Source of the DNA: JAAYCI01 sp964370195
GTDB lineage: Bacteria; Bacillota; Clostridia; Oscillospirales; Ruminococcaceae
Direction: 5' to 3'
Assembly: GCA_964370195.1 (NCBI GenBank)
Contig: CAYJIH010000002.1
Location: 62,001-126,000 of the forward strand
DNA length: 64,000 bases
Of the stretch, positions 57,921 to 64,000 are shown piece after piece; within the stretch, counting starts at the first letter, position 1; every line of letters begins with the position of its first letter. The position numbers and the translations under genes were made by a program. The notes beneath the pieces were generated by a model. That model had not been told where the DNA came from. It saw nothing but the letters and a program-made list of their open reading frames with translations, and did not search any database.

Positions 57921-59351
57921 TTACTTTGCATCACTTTCATCGAATACATCGCCGCATTCTTGGCAAAATTTAGGTGGATTTTTGGGGTCTGGTGGGTTCC
58001 ATCCGCATTTGTCACAACGGTAAAGAGGTGCTCCCGCCGGCTTTTGTTTGCCACATTCTTGGCAGAACTTGCCTTGGTTCATGCCACCGCAATCGCATTT
58101 CCAGCCCTCTTCTTGCTGCGGCACCGGCTTTCCACAATTCATGCAGAATTTCGAGGTATTTTGCGCACCACACGCGCAAGTCCAGCCATCTTGCGCCGGT
58201 GGAGGCGCAGGCTTTGGTGAGGCACAATTTGTACAAAATTTCCCTGTATTTGTGGAACCACAACTGCAAGCCCAGCCATCTTGTGCCGGCGCAGGCGCCG
58301 CTTGTTGTTGCATTTGCTGTTGTTGCATCTGTTGCTGCTGTTGTTGTGCACCCATGGCGAACAAATTCTGTGCGTTCATTCCACCTGCCTGTTGTGCCAT
58401 GCCAAACCCCATAAACCCTGTCATCGCACCTGCCTCATTAGAAGCCGCCGCACGCATTGCATCCGACTGTGCCCCTACCAAAGTAGCCGCCGCCATCGAC
58501 GGATCTCGCATCATGGCTGTTCTTTGTGCTTGTTTAATTAGTTCGGCATCCTCTTCCGGCAAAGCAATTGGATTCAGTGCAATCGACACAACCGCAAGGC
58601 CACGCAGCTCTCCCCATTTACTTGTAAGAGCCTTATTCATTTCGTCGGCCAATTCCATTGCATGCCCAGGCAACGCACTGGGGCGCACTTCCATTTCTGA
58701 AATGCGCGCAAACGCCGGCTGCAACGCACTGATAAACTCACTTTTCAGCTGTACATCAAGCTCTGTTCTGGGATAATCACTCTCCACATTGCCACACACG
58801 TTCGAATAAAATAGCAATGGATCGACGATTTTATAGGAATAAACACCACTGCACCGTACAGAAACATCGATATCAAGCCCAATGTTTTTATCCACCACGC
58901 GGAACGGTATGGGCGTGGGCGTACCAAACTTGTTTTCAATCAACTCTTTTGTGTTAAAATAATACACACGTTGGTCTTTTCCGGTGTCTCCACCATATGT
59001 AAAACGCTTCCCTATTGTTTTAAAGGTATTTAGAATGCTGCTTCCCAAATCACCCGCAAAAATGGTAGGCTCTGTAGATGCATCAAACACAAATTCGCCA
59101 GGCTCTGCACAAACCTCCACCACTTTTCCTTGTTCCACAATAATCATGCACTGGCCGTCTGCCACTGCGATGCCCGAACCATTTGTGATGACATTATCGC
59201 TTCCTTTTGTATTAGAGGAACGATTGCCCGTGCGCTTTTGGCCTTTCGTAACCATGATATCCTTATCCATGGCCTCACAGTAAAAAAATTCCTTCCATTG
59301 GTCGGCCAATGTGCCACCAATTGCACCAAGCCCTGCCTTAATCAATCCCAT
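57921..59351 (-). CDS. SPFH-domain protein with four C-terminal zinc ribbons (YdjI-like)
   Basis: Protein of 476 residues. Residues 1-300 are a virion-core/SPFH-type domain (EFFYCEAMDKDIMVTKGQ, then GQCMIIVEQGKVVEVCAEPGEFVFD, the family pattern). A Gln-rich linker (QQQQQQMQQQQMQQQ) leads to four zinc ribbons: three near-repeat units of WxCxCGxxNxGKFCxxC and a last YRCDKCGWNPP..FCQECG. It should be cytosolic and membrane-associated and recruit partners. The start is ATG 59351 behind GGAAGGGG. It is the first of three genes with YdjG- and YdjH-like partners, but no PspA homologue is encoded near it. Confidence 0.85.
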   Translation of the reverse strand: MGLIKAGLGAIGGTLADQWKEFFYCEAMDKDIMVTKGQKRTGNRSSNTKGSDNVITNGSGIAVADGQCMIIVEQGKVVEVCAEPGEFVFDASTEPTIFAGDLGSSILNTFKTIGKRFTYGGDTGKDQRVYYFNTKELIENKFGTPTPIPFRVVDKNIGLDIDVSVRCSGVYSYKIVDPLLFYSNVCGNVESDYPRTELDVQLKSEFISALQPAFARISEMEVRPSALPGHAMELADEMNKALTSKWGELRGLAVVSIALNPIALPEEDAELIKQAQRTAMMRDPSMAAATLVGAQSDAMRAAASNEAGAMTGFMGFGMAQQAGGMNAQNLFAMGAQQQQQQMQQQQMQQQAAPAPAQDGWACSCGSTNTGKFCTNCASPKPAPPPAQDGWTCACGAQNTSKFCMNCGKPVPQQEEGWKCDCGGMNQGKFCQECGKQKPAGAPLYRCDKCGWNPPDPKNPPKFCQECGDVFDESDAK

Positions 59352-59627
59352 ACATATACGCCCCTTCCCATTTCAGTTGCATTATGCACAAAGTTTTGTT
59401 GCCATTTTTTTGTCGATATTCATAGTAAAACGCATTCAACAAAAAAACAGAAAACCATATGTATTATCTATTAAAATACCATAAAAACCACGTAAAAGCA
59501 AGTTGCAAAAACCACTACCCACACTGTTTTAAGCACGCAATATTTGTTATTTTATTTTCAAAAAAACGAAAACTTTTTTCCTATTTTTTATTGTTGAATA
59601 AAAGAAATTTTTTCGTATCAAAACAGC
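59352..59627. other. A+T-rich intergenic region between divergent genes
   Basis: Strongly A+T-rich sequence without an open frame, RNA gene or clear repeat. It must hold the promoter of the SPFH operon on the minus strand, which I could not place with confidence. Confidence 0.5.
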
Positions 59628-59656
59628 TTGCTTTTTTATTAACAAATGGCTATTAT
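59628..59656 (+). promoter_or_regulatory. Candidate promoter of the acetate transporter gene
   Basis: TTGCTT, a 17-base spacer and TATTAT preceded by TGGC (near extended -10), about 50 bases before the start codon. Confidence 0.5.
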
Positions 59657-59708
59657 AGATAATGCATGCTTTTATATTAAAGGTAATTTTAGGAGGGTCT
59701 TTGTTCAA

Positions 59709-60257
59709 ATGAGTACACAAACAACGGTCGCAAATCCGGCGCCACTCGGTTTATTGGGGTTCGGAATGACAACAGTTCTATTGAATTTACACAACGCTGA
59801 AATCATTCCACTTTCTGTCGTAATTGTTGGCATGGGCATCGCGCTGGGGGGGCTGGCGCAAATCATTGCAGGTATCATGGAATTTAAAGCAGGAAACACC
59901 TTTGGGGCCACCGCCTTTACGGCATACGGCACATTTTGGTGGTCGCTCGTCATCATTTGGGTATTGCCTGTTCCGGCCGAAGCCGATTTAATTTCTATGG
60001 GTTTTTACTTAACACTTTGGGGCATCTTCACCGCCGGCATGTACATTGGCACTCTTAAACACAACAAAGCCACCCAAACCGTGTTCTTATCGCTCACAAT
60101 TTTATTTTTCTTGCTCGCTATTGCCGATTTCACCGGCAACCACACAATCGGCATCATCGCCGGCATCGAAGGCATCTTCTGCGGGCTATCGGCCATTTAC
60201 AATAGCCTTGGTCAAATTATCAACAATGAATTCAAAAAAGAAATTATAAAACTATAA
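59709..60257 (+). CDS. satP: Acetate transporter, GPR1/FUN34/YaaH (SatP) family
   Basis: Inner-membrane acetate/succinate channel of six helices in 182 residues. The family signature NPAPLGLLGFGMTTVLLNLHN near the N-terminus and the FGATAFTAYGTFWWSL stretch on the third helix are clear. I start at ATG 59709 behind AGGAGGG (11 bases away); other in-frame starts upstream lie in A+T-rich leader. It is monocistronic. Export of acetate from glycine and other fermentations is the likely role, with import also possible. Confidence 0.93.
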   Translation: MSTQTTVANPAPLGLLGFGMTTVLLNLHNAEIIPLSVVIVGMGIALGGLAQIIAGIMEFKAGNTFGATAFTAYGTFWWSLVIIWVLPVPAEADLISMGFYLTLWGIFTAGMYIGTLKHNKATQTVFLSLTILFFLLAIADFTGNHTIGIIAGIEGIFCGLSAIYNSLGQIINNEFKKEIIKL

Positions 60258-60274
60258 TGCAACTTTTTCCCTAT

Positions 60275-60319
60275 AGTTTAAAGCCCCACAAGCCGTTTTG
60301 GCTTGTGGGGCTTTAAACT
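60275..60319. terminator. Perfect bidirectional terminator between satP and the antiporter
   Basis: A perfect 20-bp stem (60275-60294 with 60300-60319) around a 5-base loop, with A/T ends on both sides and convergent genes on each side. Confidence 0.92.
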
Positions 60320-60328
60320 TCTAAAAAA

Positions 60329-61261
60329 CTATGTCAGTGCATCAAACAGAATATATGCCATATACCCAAAATACAAAAGCAGGGCGATTGCCCCCTCTAC
60401 GCGCCCGGTGCTCTTTCTTGTTAGCGCCGAAACATACATAAGCAGCATCGCTGCAATCATAACAAAGATAGGCACAAGACCATCGGTGCCAAACGAAATG
60501 GGCGACAACAGAGCGGAAGAACCTAAAATGAAAAGAATGTTTAAAATACAAGAACCAAGCGCATTGCCAAGTGCAATTTCGCTTTCTTTTTTGCGGGCAG
60601 CCACCACGCTGGTAACCAGCTCTGGCAAAGATGTTCCAATGGAGACAATCGTAAGGCCAATAATGGTTTGGCTAATTCCAAACATTTCTGCAATGGCTAC
60701 TGCGTTATTCACCACCAAATCACCGCCGATTACAATCGCCGCAACGCCACCCACAATGTATAAAACATTTCTCCACGCCGGGCGTGTGGCCTGCACCTCT
60801 TCTGTGCTATCGGCACGGCTTTTAAGTGCCGTTTTTACAAGGATAAAAATGTATGTGATGCACCCAAGAAGGAAAATAAGACCCTCTATGCGGCCAATCA
60901 TTCCATTTAATGCGAACAATAGTAGCAACAAGGACGCACCAATGGAAACAGGGAAATCGCGCTTCAGGCTCGCTTTGTCGGAGCGAAGAGGCCGGATAAG
61001 CACACACACACCCACCACCACCAAAATATTGAAAATATTCGATCCTGTTACATTGCTTAGCGATAAATCGTTGTTGCCGGAAAGCGAAGCCGTGATACTC
61101 ACCGCCGCCTCCGGTAAAGACGTACCAAGCGATACAATCGTAAGACCAATAATCATCGGTGGAATTTTAAGCAGCCGCGCCACACTGCTGCTGCCCTCCA
61201 CAAAAAAATCGGCGCCTTTCATTAAGGCCACCAAGCCAATAAGCAACAATAAATAAACCAT
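60329..61261 (-). CDS. Calcium/sodium antiporter (CaCA/YrbG family)
   Basis: Inner-membrane cation exchanger of 310 residues with ten hydrophobic helices in two inverted repeats. Each repeat carries the alpha signature: VSLGTSLPEAAVS with GSNIFNILVV in the first, VSIGTSLPELVTS with GSCILNILFI in the second. These acidic and polar residues bind Ca2+ and Na+. ATG 61261 follows AGGTGTAGGG. The second repeat has GSC in place of GSN, a small deviation. It is monocistronic and may export Ca2+ at the expense of the Na+ gradient, or import Na+-coupled ions. Confidence 0.92.
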   Translation of the reverse strand: MVYLLLLIGLVALMKGADFFVEGSSSVARLLKIPPMIIGLTIVSLGTSLPEAAVSITASLSGNNDLSLSNVTGSNIFNILVVVGVCVLIRPLRSDKASLKRDFPVSIGASLLLLLFALNGMIGRIEGLIFLLGCITYIFILVKTALKSRADSTEEVQATRPAWRNVLYIVGGVAAIVIGGDLVVNNAVAIAEMFGISQTIIGLTIVSIGTSLPELVTSVVAARKKESEIALGNALGSCILNILFILGSSALLSPISFGTDGLVPIFVMIAAMLLMYVSALTRKSTGRVEGAIALLLYFGYMAYILFDALT

Positions 61262-61304
61262 CCCTACACCTCTGCACCTTCTGCTTTAACAGCGATTTTA
61301 CATA

Positions 61305-61347
61305 AAAGAAGACTTTTATTGCGTCAAAACCAATAAAAGTCTTCTTT
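61305..61347. repeat. 17-bp perfect inverted repeat upstream of the antiporter gene
   Basis: AAAGAAGACTTTTATTG and its exact complement lie around a 9-base loop, 44 bases upstream of the antiporter start. It could be a terminator for unknown upstream minus-strand transcription, part of the antiporter leader, or a protein-binding site. Confidence 0.75.
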
Positions 61348-61800
61348 CTTGCCCTTTACACCGTATTTAATGCAAAATTTCATGCGCAAAAAGCAAGGCC
61401 ACTTCTATCTATACGTTTAAAAGTATACACCTCACAAAGATAGTAAGTCAAGGCAAATCCATTCACAGCGATGTATCATACAAAACTCTGTCAAAAAAAC
61501 ACCCATTTATACAAAGCAACACAAAAGAAGATGATTTTTTTGTGTTTGCAGTGTAACAGCCATGTTCTGTGTAACAAAACACAGTGTTTTATATTGATTT
61601 TGCACCGTTTCACATTAAACAAACGCCACTTCTCACTTTGTAAAAAAAGAAACACAACCTTCTTAAATACGCCTTACACAGTGCGACAAATTTCGACACA
61701 ACAAAAGCAGTACGCTATCCATATAAACACTCTTACACAGGAATTTTATTTCAGCCCCACCTTCTACCTTCTTCATATATTCACAATACAGAGGCCCCTT
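61348..61800. other. Long A+T-rich region without a gene
   Basis: About 450 bases without a convincing gene. A frame open into the SLOG gene exists from 61471, but its amino acids (many Cys, Phe, His, Thr and Lys, low Gly and Ala) do not look coding and no ribosome site stands before its start. No RNA element or repeat was recognised. Confidence 0.5.
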
Positions 61801-62307
61801 ATGAGAGAGAAAACGTGCTGCTTTACAGGCCACCGGCAAATTCCTCCATCACAATACGAATTATTAACAATTCAACTACGCCGGGTGCTTTTGCATCTCA
61901 TCGAAAATGGCTACTGCTTTTTCGGCACAGGCGGTGCACTTGGTTTCGACACCTTAGCTGCCCAAACCGTGTTGTCCCTAAAAGAAGAACACTCCCACAT
62001 CCGGCTTATTTTGGTGTTGCCTCATCGTAGGCAAAGCCAATTTTGGCCAAAACACGACTGTGATGTGTACAACGAAATCAAGCAAAAAAGCGATAAAATC
62101 GTATATACATCAAGCAATTATACAAACAGTTGTATGTTTAAACGAAACCGCCACTTGGTGGATGCAAGCAGTGTTTGCGTGGCCTACCTTGTAAAAGACA
62201 CAGGCGGCACCGCCTACACAGTAAACTATGCCAAGCAACAAAATGTTCCCTTACTTTATGTGGCAGGCAAACCATCTATTACACAAAACAACATTGAAAC
62301 GTTATAA
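61801..62307 (+). CDS. SLOG-family protein (DUF1273/YpsA-like)
   Basis: Rossmann-fold protein of 168 residues of the SLOG superfamily. It opens with CCFTGHRQIP and continues with FFGTGGALGFDTLAAQTVLSLK (the glycine-rich nucleotide loop with conserved Asp), then LILVLPHRRQ and VAYLVKDTGGTAYTVNYAK, the last matching the YpsA/DUF1273 pattern. Bacillus YpsA has been linked to cell division and nucleotide-ligand sensing; other SLOG proteins sense nucleotides. ATG 61801 follows CAGAGG. It stands alone. Confidence 0.85.
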   Translation: MREKTCCFTGHRQIPPSQYELLTIQLRRVLLHLIENGYCFFGTGGALGFDTLAAQTVLSLKEEHSHIRLILVLPHRRQSQFWPKHDCDVYNEIKQKSDKIVYTSSNYTNSCMFKRNRHLVDASSVCVAYLVKDTGGTAYTVNYAKQQNVPLLYVAGKPSITQNNIETL

Positions 62308-62321
62308 AATATAGCTCACGA

Positions 62322-62350
62322 TTGACATTTTGACAGTTGTGTGTTATAAT
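62322..62350 (+). promoter_or_regulatory. Consensus promoter of hisD
   Basis: Perfect TTGACA, a 17-base spacer and perfect TATAAT, ending 44 bases before the hisD start. No leader RNA element fits in the short interval. Confidence 0.9.
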
Positions 62351-62394
62351 TTATTCGCTGAATTTAGCATAATAAAGAAGGAAAGCGGTACTGT

Positions 62395-63687
62395 ATGGAA
62401 TTATTAAAATCGGCAATAGAGCGCACTGCCGCAGAAGATACACAAGTGCAAACACTTGTTTCAAATATCATTGCAACGGTACGGAATGAAGGCGATAAGG
62501 CTTTACAGTCTTTTAATTTACAATTCGACAACAGCCAGCGACACACATTGCGTGTTTCAAGTGAGGAAGTAAAAGCAGCATACGAAAGCCTGCTGCCGCA
62601 AGAAGTGGCTGATATCAAGAAAGCCGCTGAAAACATTCGTGCCTTTGCCACAGCGCAGCGCAGCACTGTGCAAGAATTATCAGATGTAGAAATTACACCT
62701 GGGCTATTTCTTGGCCATAAAATTATACCAGTGGGCTCATGCTGCTGTTATGTGCCGGGCGGCAGTTATCCCTTATACTCCTCTGCCCTCATGTTGGGCA
62801 TCCCGGCAAAAGTGGCCGGCGTAAAACGTGTGGCCGCATGCTCCCCTGTGATGAAAAACACAGAACAAATTCACCCAAAAACCCTTGTCGCTATGGACAT
62901 TGCCGGTGTAGATGAAATTTATGCCGTTGGCGGCGCCGGCGCTATTGCGGCCTTTTCGTACGGAACAAACGAAATTAAAGCAGTGGACATGATTGTGGGC
63001 CCCGGCAACCGCTATGTAACAGAAGCCAAGCGCCAATGTTACGGAAAAGTTGGTATTGACTTTATTGCAGGCCCCAGCGAGGTCCTCATCATTGCAGACG
63101 AACACGCAGACGCAGACATTATTGCGGCCGACCTTTTGGCACAATCCGAACATGATGTGGTAGCAAAGGGCATTTTGGTTACCACGAGCAAAACACTGGG
63201 CGAGCGTGTCATTGCCGCGGTGCAAACACAGCTGGAAACATTGGAGACCGCCAACATCGCGCGCCAATCGTGGGAAAATTGTGGTGAGGTGCTGGTGGCC
63301 AGCACACTAGAAGAAGCCATAGCATACGCAAACGAATATGCCCCAGAGCATTTGGAAGTAAACCTTGCCACGGAAACATCCCTTGCCTTTGCCGTAAACA
63401 ACTTACACAATTACGGTTCCCTTTTTATCGGCGAAAACACCGCAGAGGTGTTTGGCGACTATGCGTCGGGAACAAACCACACGCTACCCACAGTGGGTGC
63501 GGCACGATACACCGGCGGTGTTTGGGTAGGCACATTTTTAAAAACGTGCACTTACCAACGCATGAGCGAAAGCGCCATGACACAACTTGCCCCGTTGGTG
63601 TCGAACCTTGCACGAGGCGAAGGGCTCATTGGACATGGACGAGCAGCAGAAATACGCCTTGAAAAAGTGCAAAAACAAAAAACATAA
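62395..63687 (+). CDS. hisD: Histidinol dehydrogenase HisD
   Basis: Oxidises histidinol to histidine, the last step of histidine synthesis. The 430-residue protein has YVPGGSYPLYSSALMLGIPAKVAG near residue 118, VGPGNRYVTEAKRQ and FIAGPSEVLIIADEHADADIIAADLLAQSEHD, the family signature, and YASGTNHTLPT with a Zn ligand in the C-terminal part. ATG 62395 follows GGAAAG. It has its own consensus promoter and terminator, and no other his gene is in the window, so this gene is separated from the rest of its pathway. Confidence 0.95.
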   Translation: MELLKSAIERTAAEDTQVQTLVSNIIATVRNEGDKALQSFNLQFDNSQRHTLRVSSEEVKAAYESLLPQEVADIKKAAENIRAFATAQRSTVQELSDVEITPGLFLGHKIIPVGSCCCYVPGGSYPLYSSALMLGIPAKVAGVKRVAACSPVMKNTEQIHPKTLVAMDIAGVDEIYAVGGAGAIAAFSYGTNEIKAVDMIVGPGNRYVTEAKRQCYGKVGIDFIAGPSEVLIIADEHADADIIAADLLAQSEHDVVAKGILVTTSKTLGERVIAAVQTQLETLETANIARQSWENCGEVLVASTLEEAIAYANEYAPEHLEVNLATETSLAFAVNNLHNYGSLFIGENTAEVFGDYASGTNHTLPTVGAARYTGGVWVGTFLKTCTYQRMSESAMTQLAPLVSNLARGEGLIGHGRAAEIRLEKVQKQKT

Positions 63688-63696
63688 ATACATATT

Positions 63697-63746
63697 AAAC
63701 GAAACAATATCCCTCGGCCGATGGCCGGGGGATATTGTTTCGTTTT
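63697..63746. terminator. Terminator after hisD
   Basis: AAACGAAACAATATCCC pairs with GGGATATTGTTTCGTTT, with GGCC pairing inside. The T run on one side and A run on the other suggest it also serves the gene entering from the right edge. Confidence 0.88.
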
Positions 63747-63788
63747 GGCAAAACTTGCAAAATCTTTTAAAGCATCACTGCATAAGCA

Positions 63789-64000
63789 CTACACCACCGC
63801 TGTGTCTTCTTGTGCTTTCCGCTCCTCTTCTGGCTCCTCACTTTGCAGCTCATTCACACTCACCTCGTAAGAAGCCTCCCCTTCTATGATCGATGCGAAA
63901 GTTTCTTCCGGCACTGTAGCCTCTTCTAAGTCAACATCTACGTGCTCATGTGGCTCGCTTTCTTGCAAAGCATCTTCCCCCACATCCTCCATACTGTCAA
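63789..64000 (-). CDS. C-terminal end of an acidic protein, cut by the window edge
   Basis: The last 67-70 residues of a gene continuing beyond the window. The visible part is very rich in Glu and Asp with Val and Ser and has no recognised domain; the tail ends EERKAQEDTAVV. An ATG at 63992 could be internal or a start, with GGAGG just nearby; the frame is still open at the edge. It may be the acidic tail of a larger protein. Function is unknown. Confidence 0.5.
   Translation of the reverse strand, partial: DSMEDVGEDALQESEPHEHVDVDLEEATVPEETFASIIEGEASYEVSVNELQSEEPEEERKAQEDTAVV

Noticed and set aside
58048..58776. 242-residue Cys-rich frame opposite the SPFH gene
   Set aside because: The Cys-rich look comes from the antisense of Gln, Ala and Gly codons in the zinc-ribbon region.
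60303..61256. 317-residue plus-strand frame across the antiporter gene
   Set aside because: Mirror of an antiporter whose GTSLPE and GSN motifs are on the minus strand; it also begins inside a terminator.
61305..61347. yybP-ykoY-type Mn2+ riboswitch before the antiporter
   Set aside because: The conserved junction loops of that riboswitch are absent; only a simple inverted repeat is seen.
61471..61800. 110-residue N-terminal extension of the SLOG protein
   Set aside because: Low-complexity noncoding-like composition; the SLOG domain starts at ATG 61801, which has its own site.

Overview
The window looks like a chromosomal contig from an anaerobic, amino-acid-fermenting Firmicute of class Clostridia, probably Oscillospirales-like. 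This rests on gene content: a selenoprotein glycine reductase operon under a glycine riboswitch, a T-box leader, GTP-dependent PEP carboxykinase, glutamine synthetase III, rubrerythrin, ferredoxin-linked 2-oxoacid oxidoreductase, and AGGAGG-type ribosome sites with frequent TTG and GTG starts. There is no rRNA, insertion sequence, phage gene or CRISPR array. Two 100-N gaps (1506-1605 and 34575-34674) both interrupt repeat-coding sequence.

Region 1-7.7 kb is mixed: a membrane glycosyltransferase, a zinc-ribbon membrane protein, tRNA-Gly(CCC), a clostripain-like lipoprotein peptidase, an AIM24-family protein, tRNA-Ala(CGC), an EamA transporter, and a protein matching only the N-terminal half of methenyl-H4MPT cyclohydrolase.

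Region 7.7-26.5 kb is a selenium and glycine-fermentation island. The minus-strand operon grdX-trxB-trxA-grdE-grdA-grdB-grdC-grdD has a promoter, a single-aptamer glycine riboswitch and a terminator in its leader. GrdA (U44) and GrdB (U345) use in-frame TGA. Facing away are selA-selB and selC (tRNA-Sec), and after glnN and recG come a LysR regulator and a divergent selD, itself a selenoprotein (U16). Glycine is reduced to acetyl phosphate, which ackA (48.9 kb) can turn into ATP and acetate; a SatP-type acetate transporter lies at 59.7 kb.

Region 26.5-37.4 kb holds a zinc-ribbon protein, a second glycosyltransferase with a small membrane protein, and the conserved translation operon rimP-nusA-ylxR-ylxQ-infB-rbfA-nrnA-truB-ribF.

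Region 37.5-46.1 kb is the most unusual part. A minus-strand operon encodes a P-loop ATPase, a ferredoxin, three 2-oxoacid:ferredoxin oxidoreductase subunits (Vor type), an XRE/cupin regulator and an acyl-CoA synthetase. It runs into a T-box leader, best read as leucine-specific, in front of a second acyl-CoA synthetase fused to a sugar-isomerase-like TIM barrel. I infer that branched-chain acids may be activated and reductively carboxylated for amino-acid synthesis.

Region 46.2-64 kb holds an M29 aminopeptidase, tmcAL, ackA, an overlapping three-gene cassette (SGNH hydrolase, condensation-like acyltransferase, DUF6320-like membrane protein), pckG, rubrerythrin, a YdjGHI-like SPFH/zinc-ribbon cluster without PspA, satP, a Ca2+/Na+ antiporter, a SLOG protein, hisD and the end of an acidic protein cut by the window edge.
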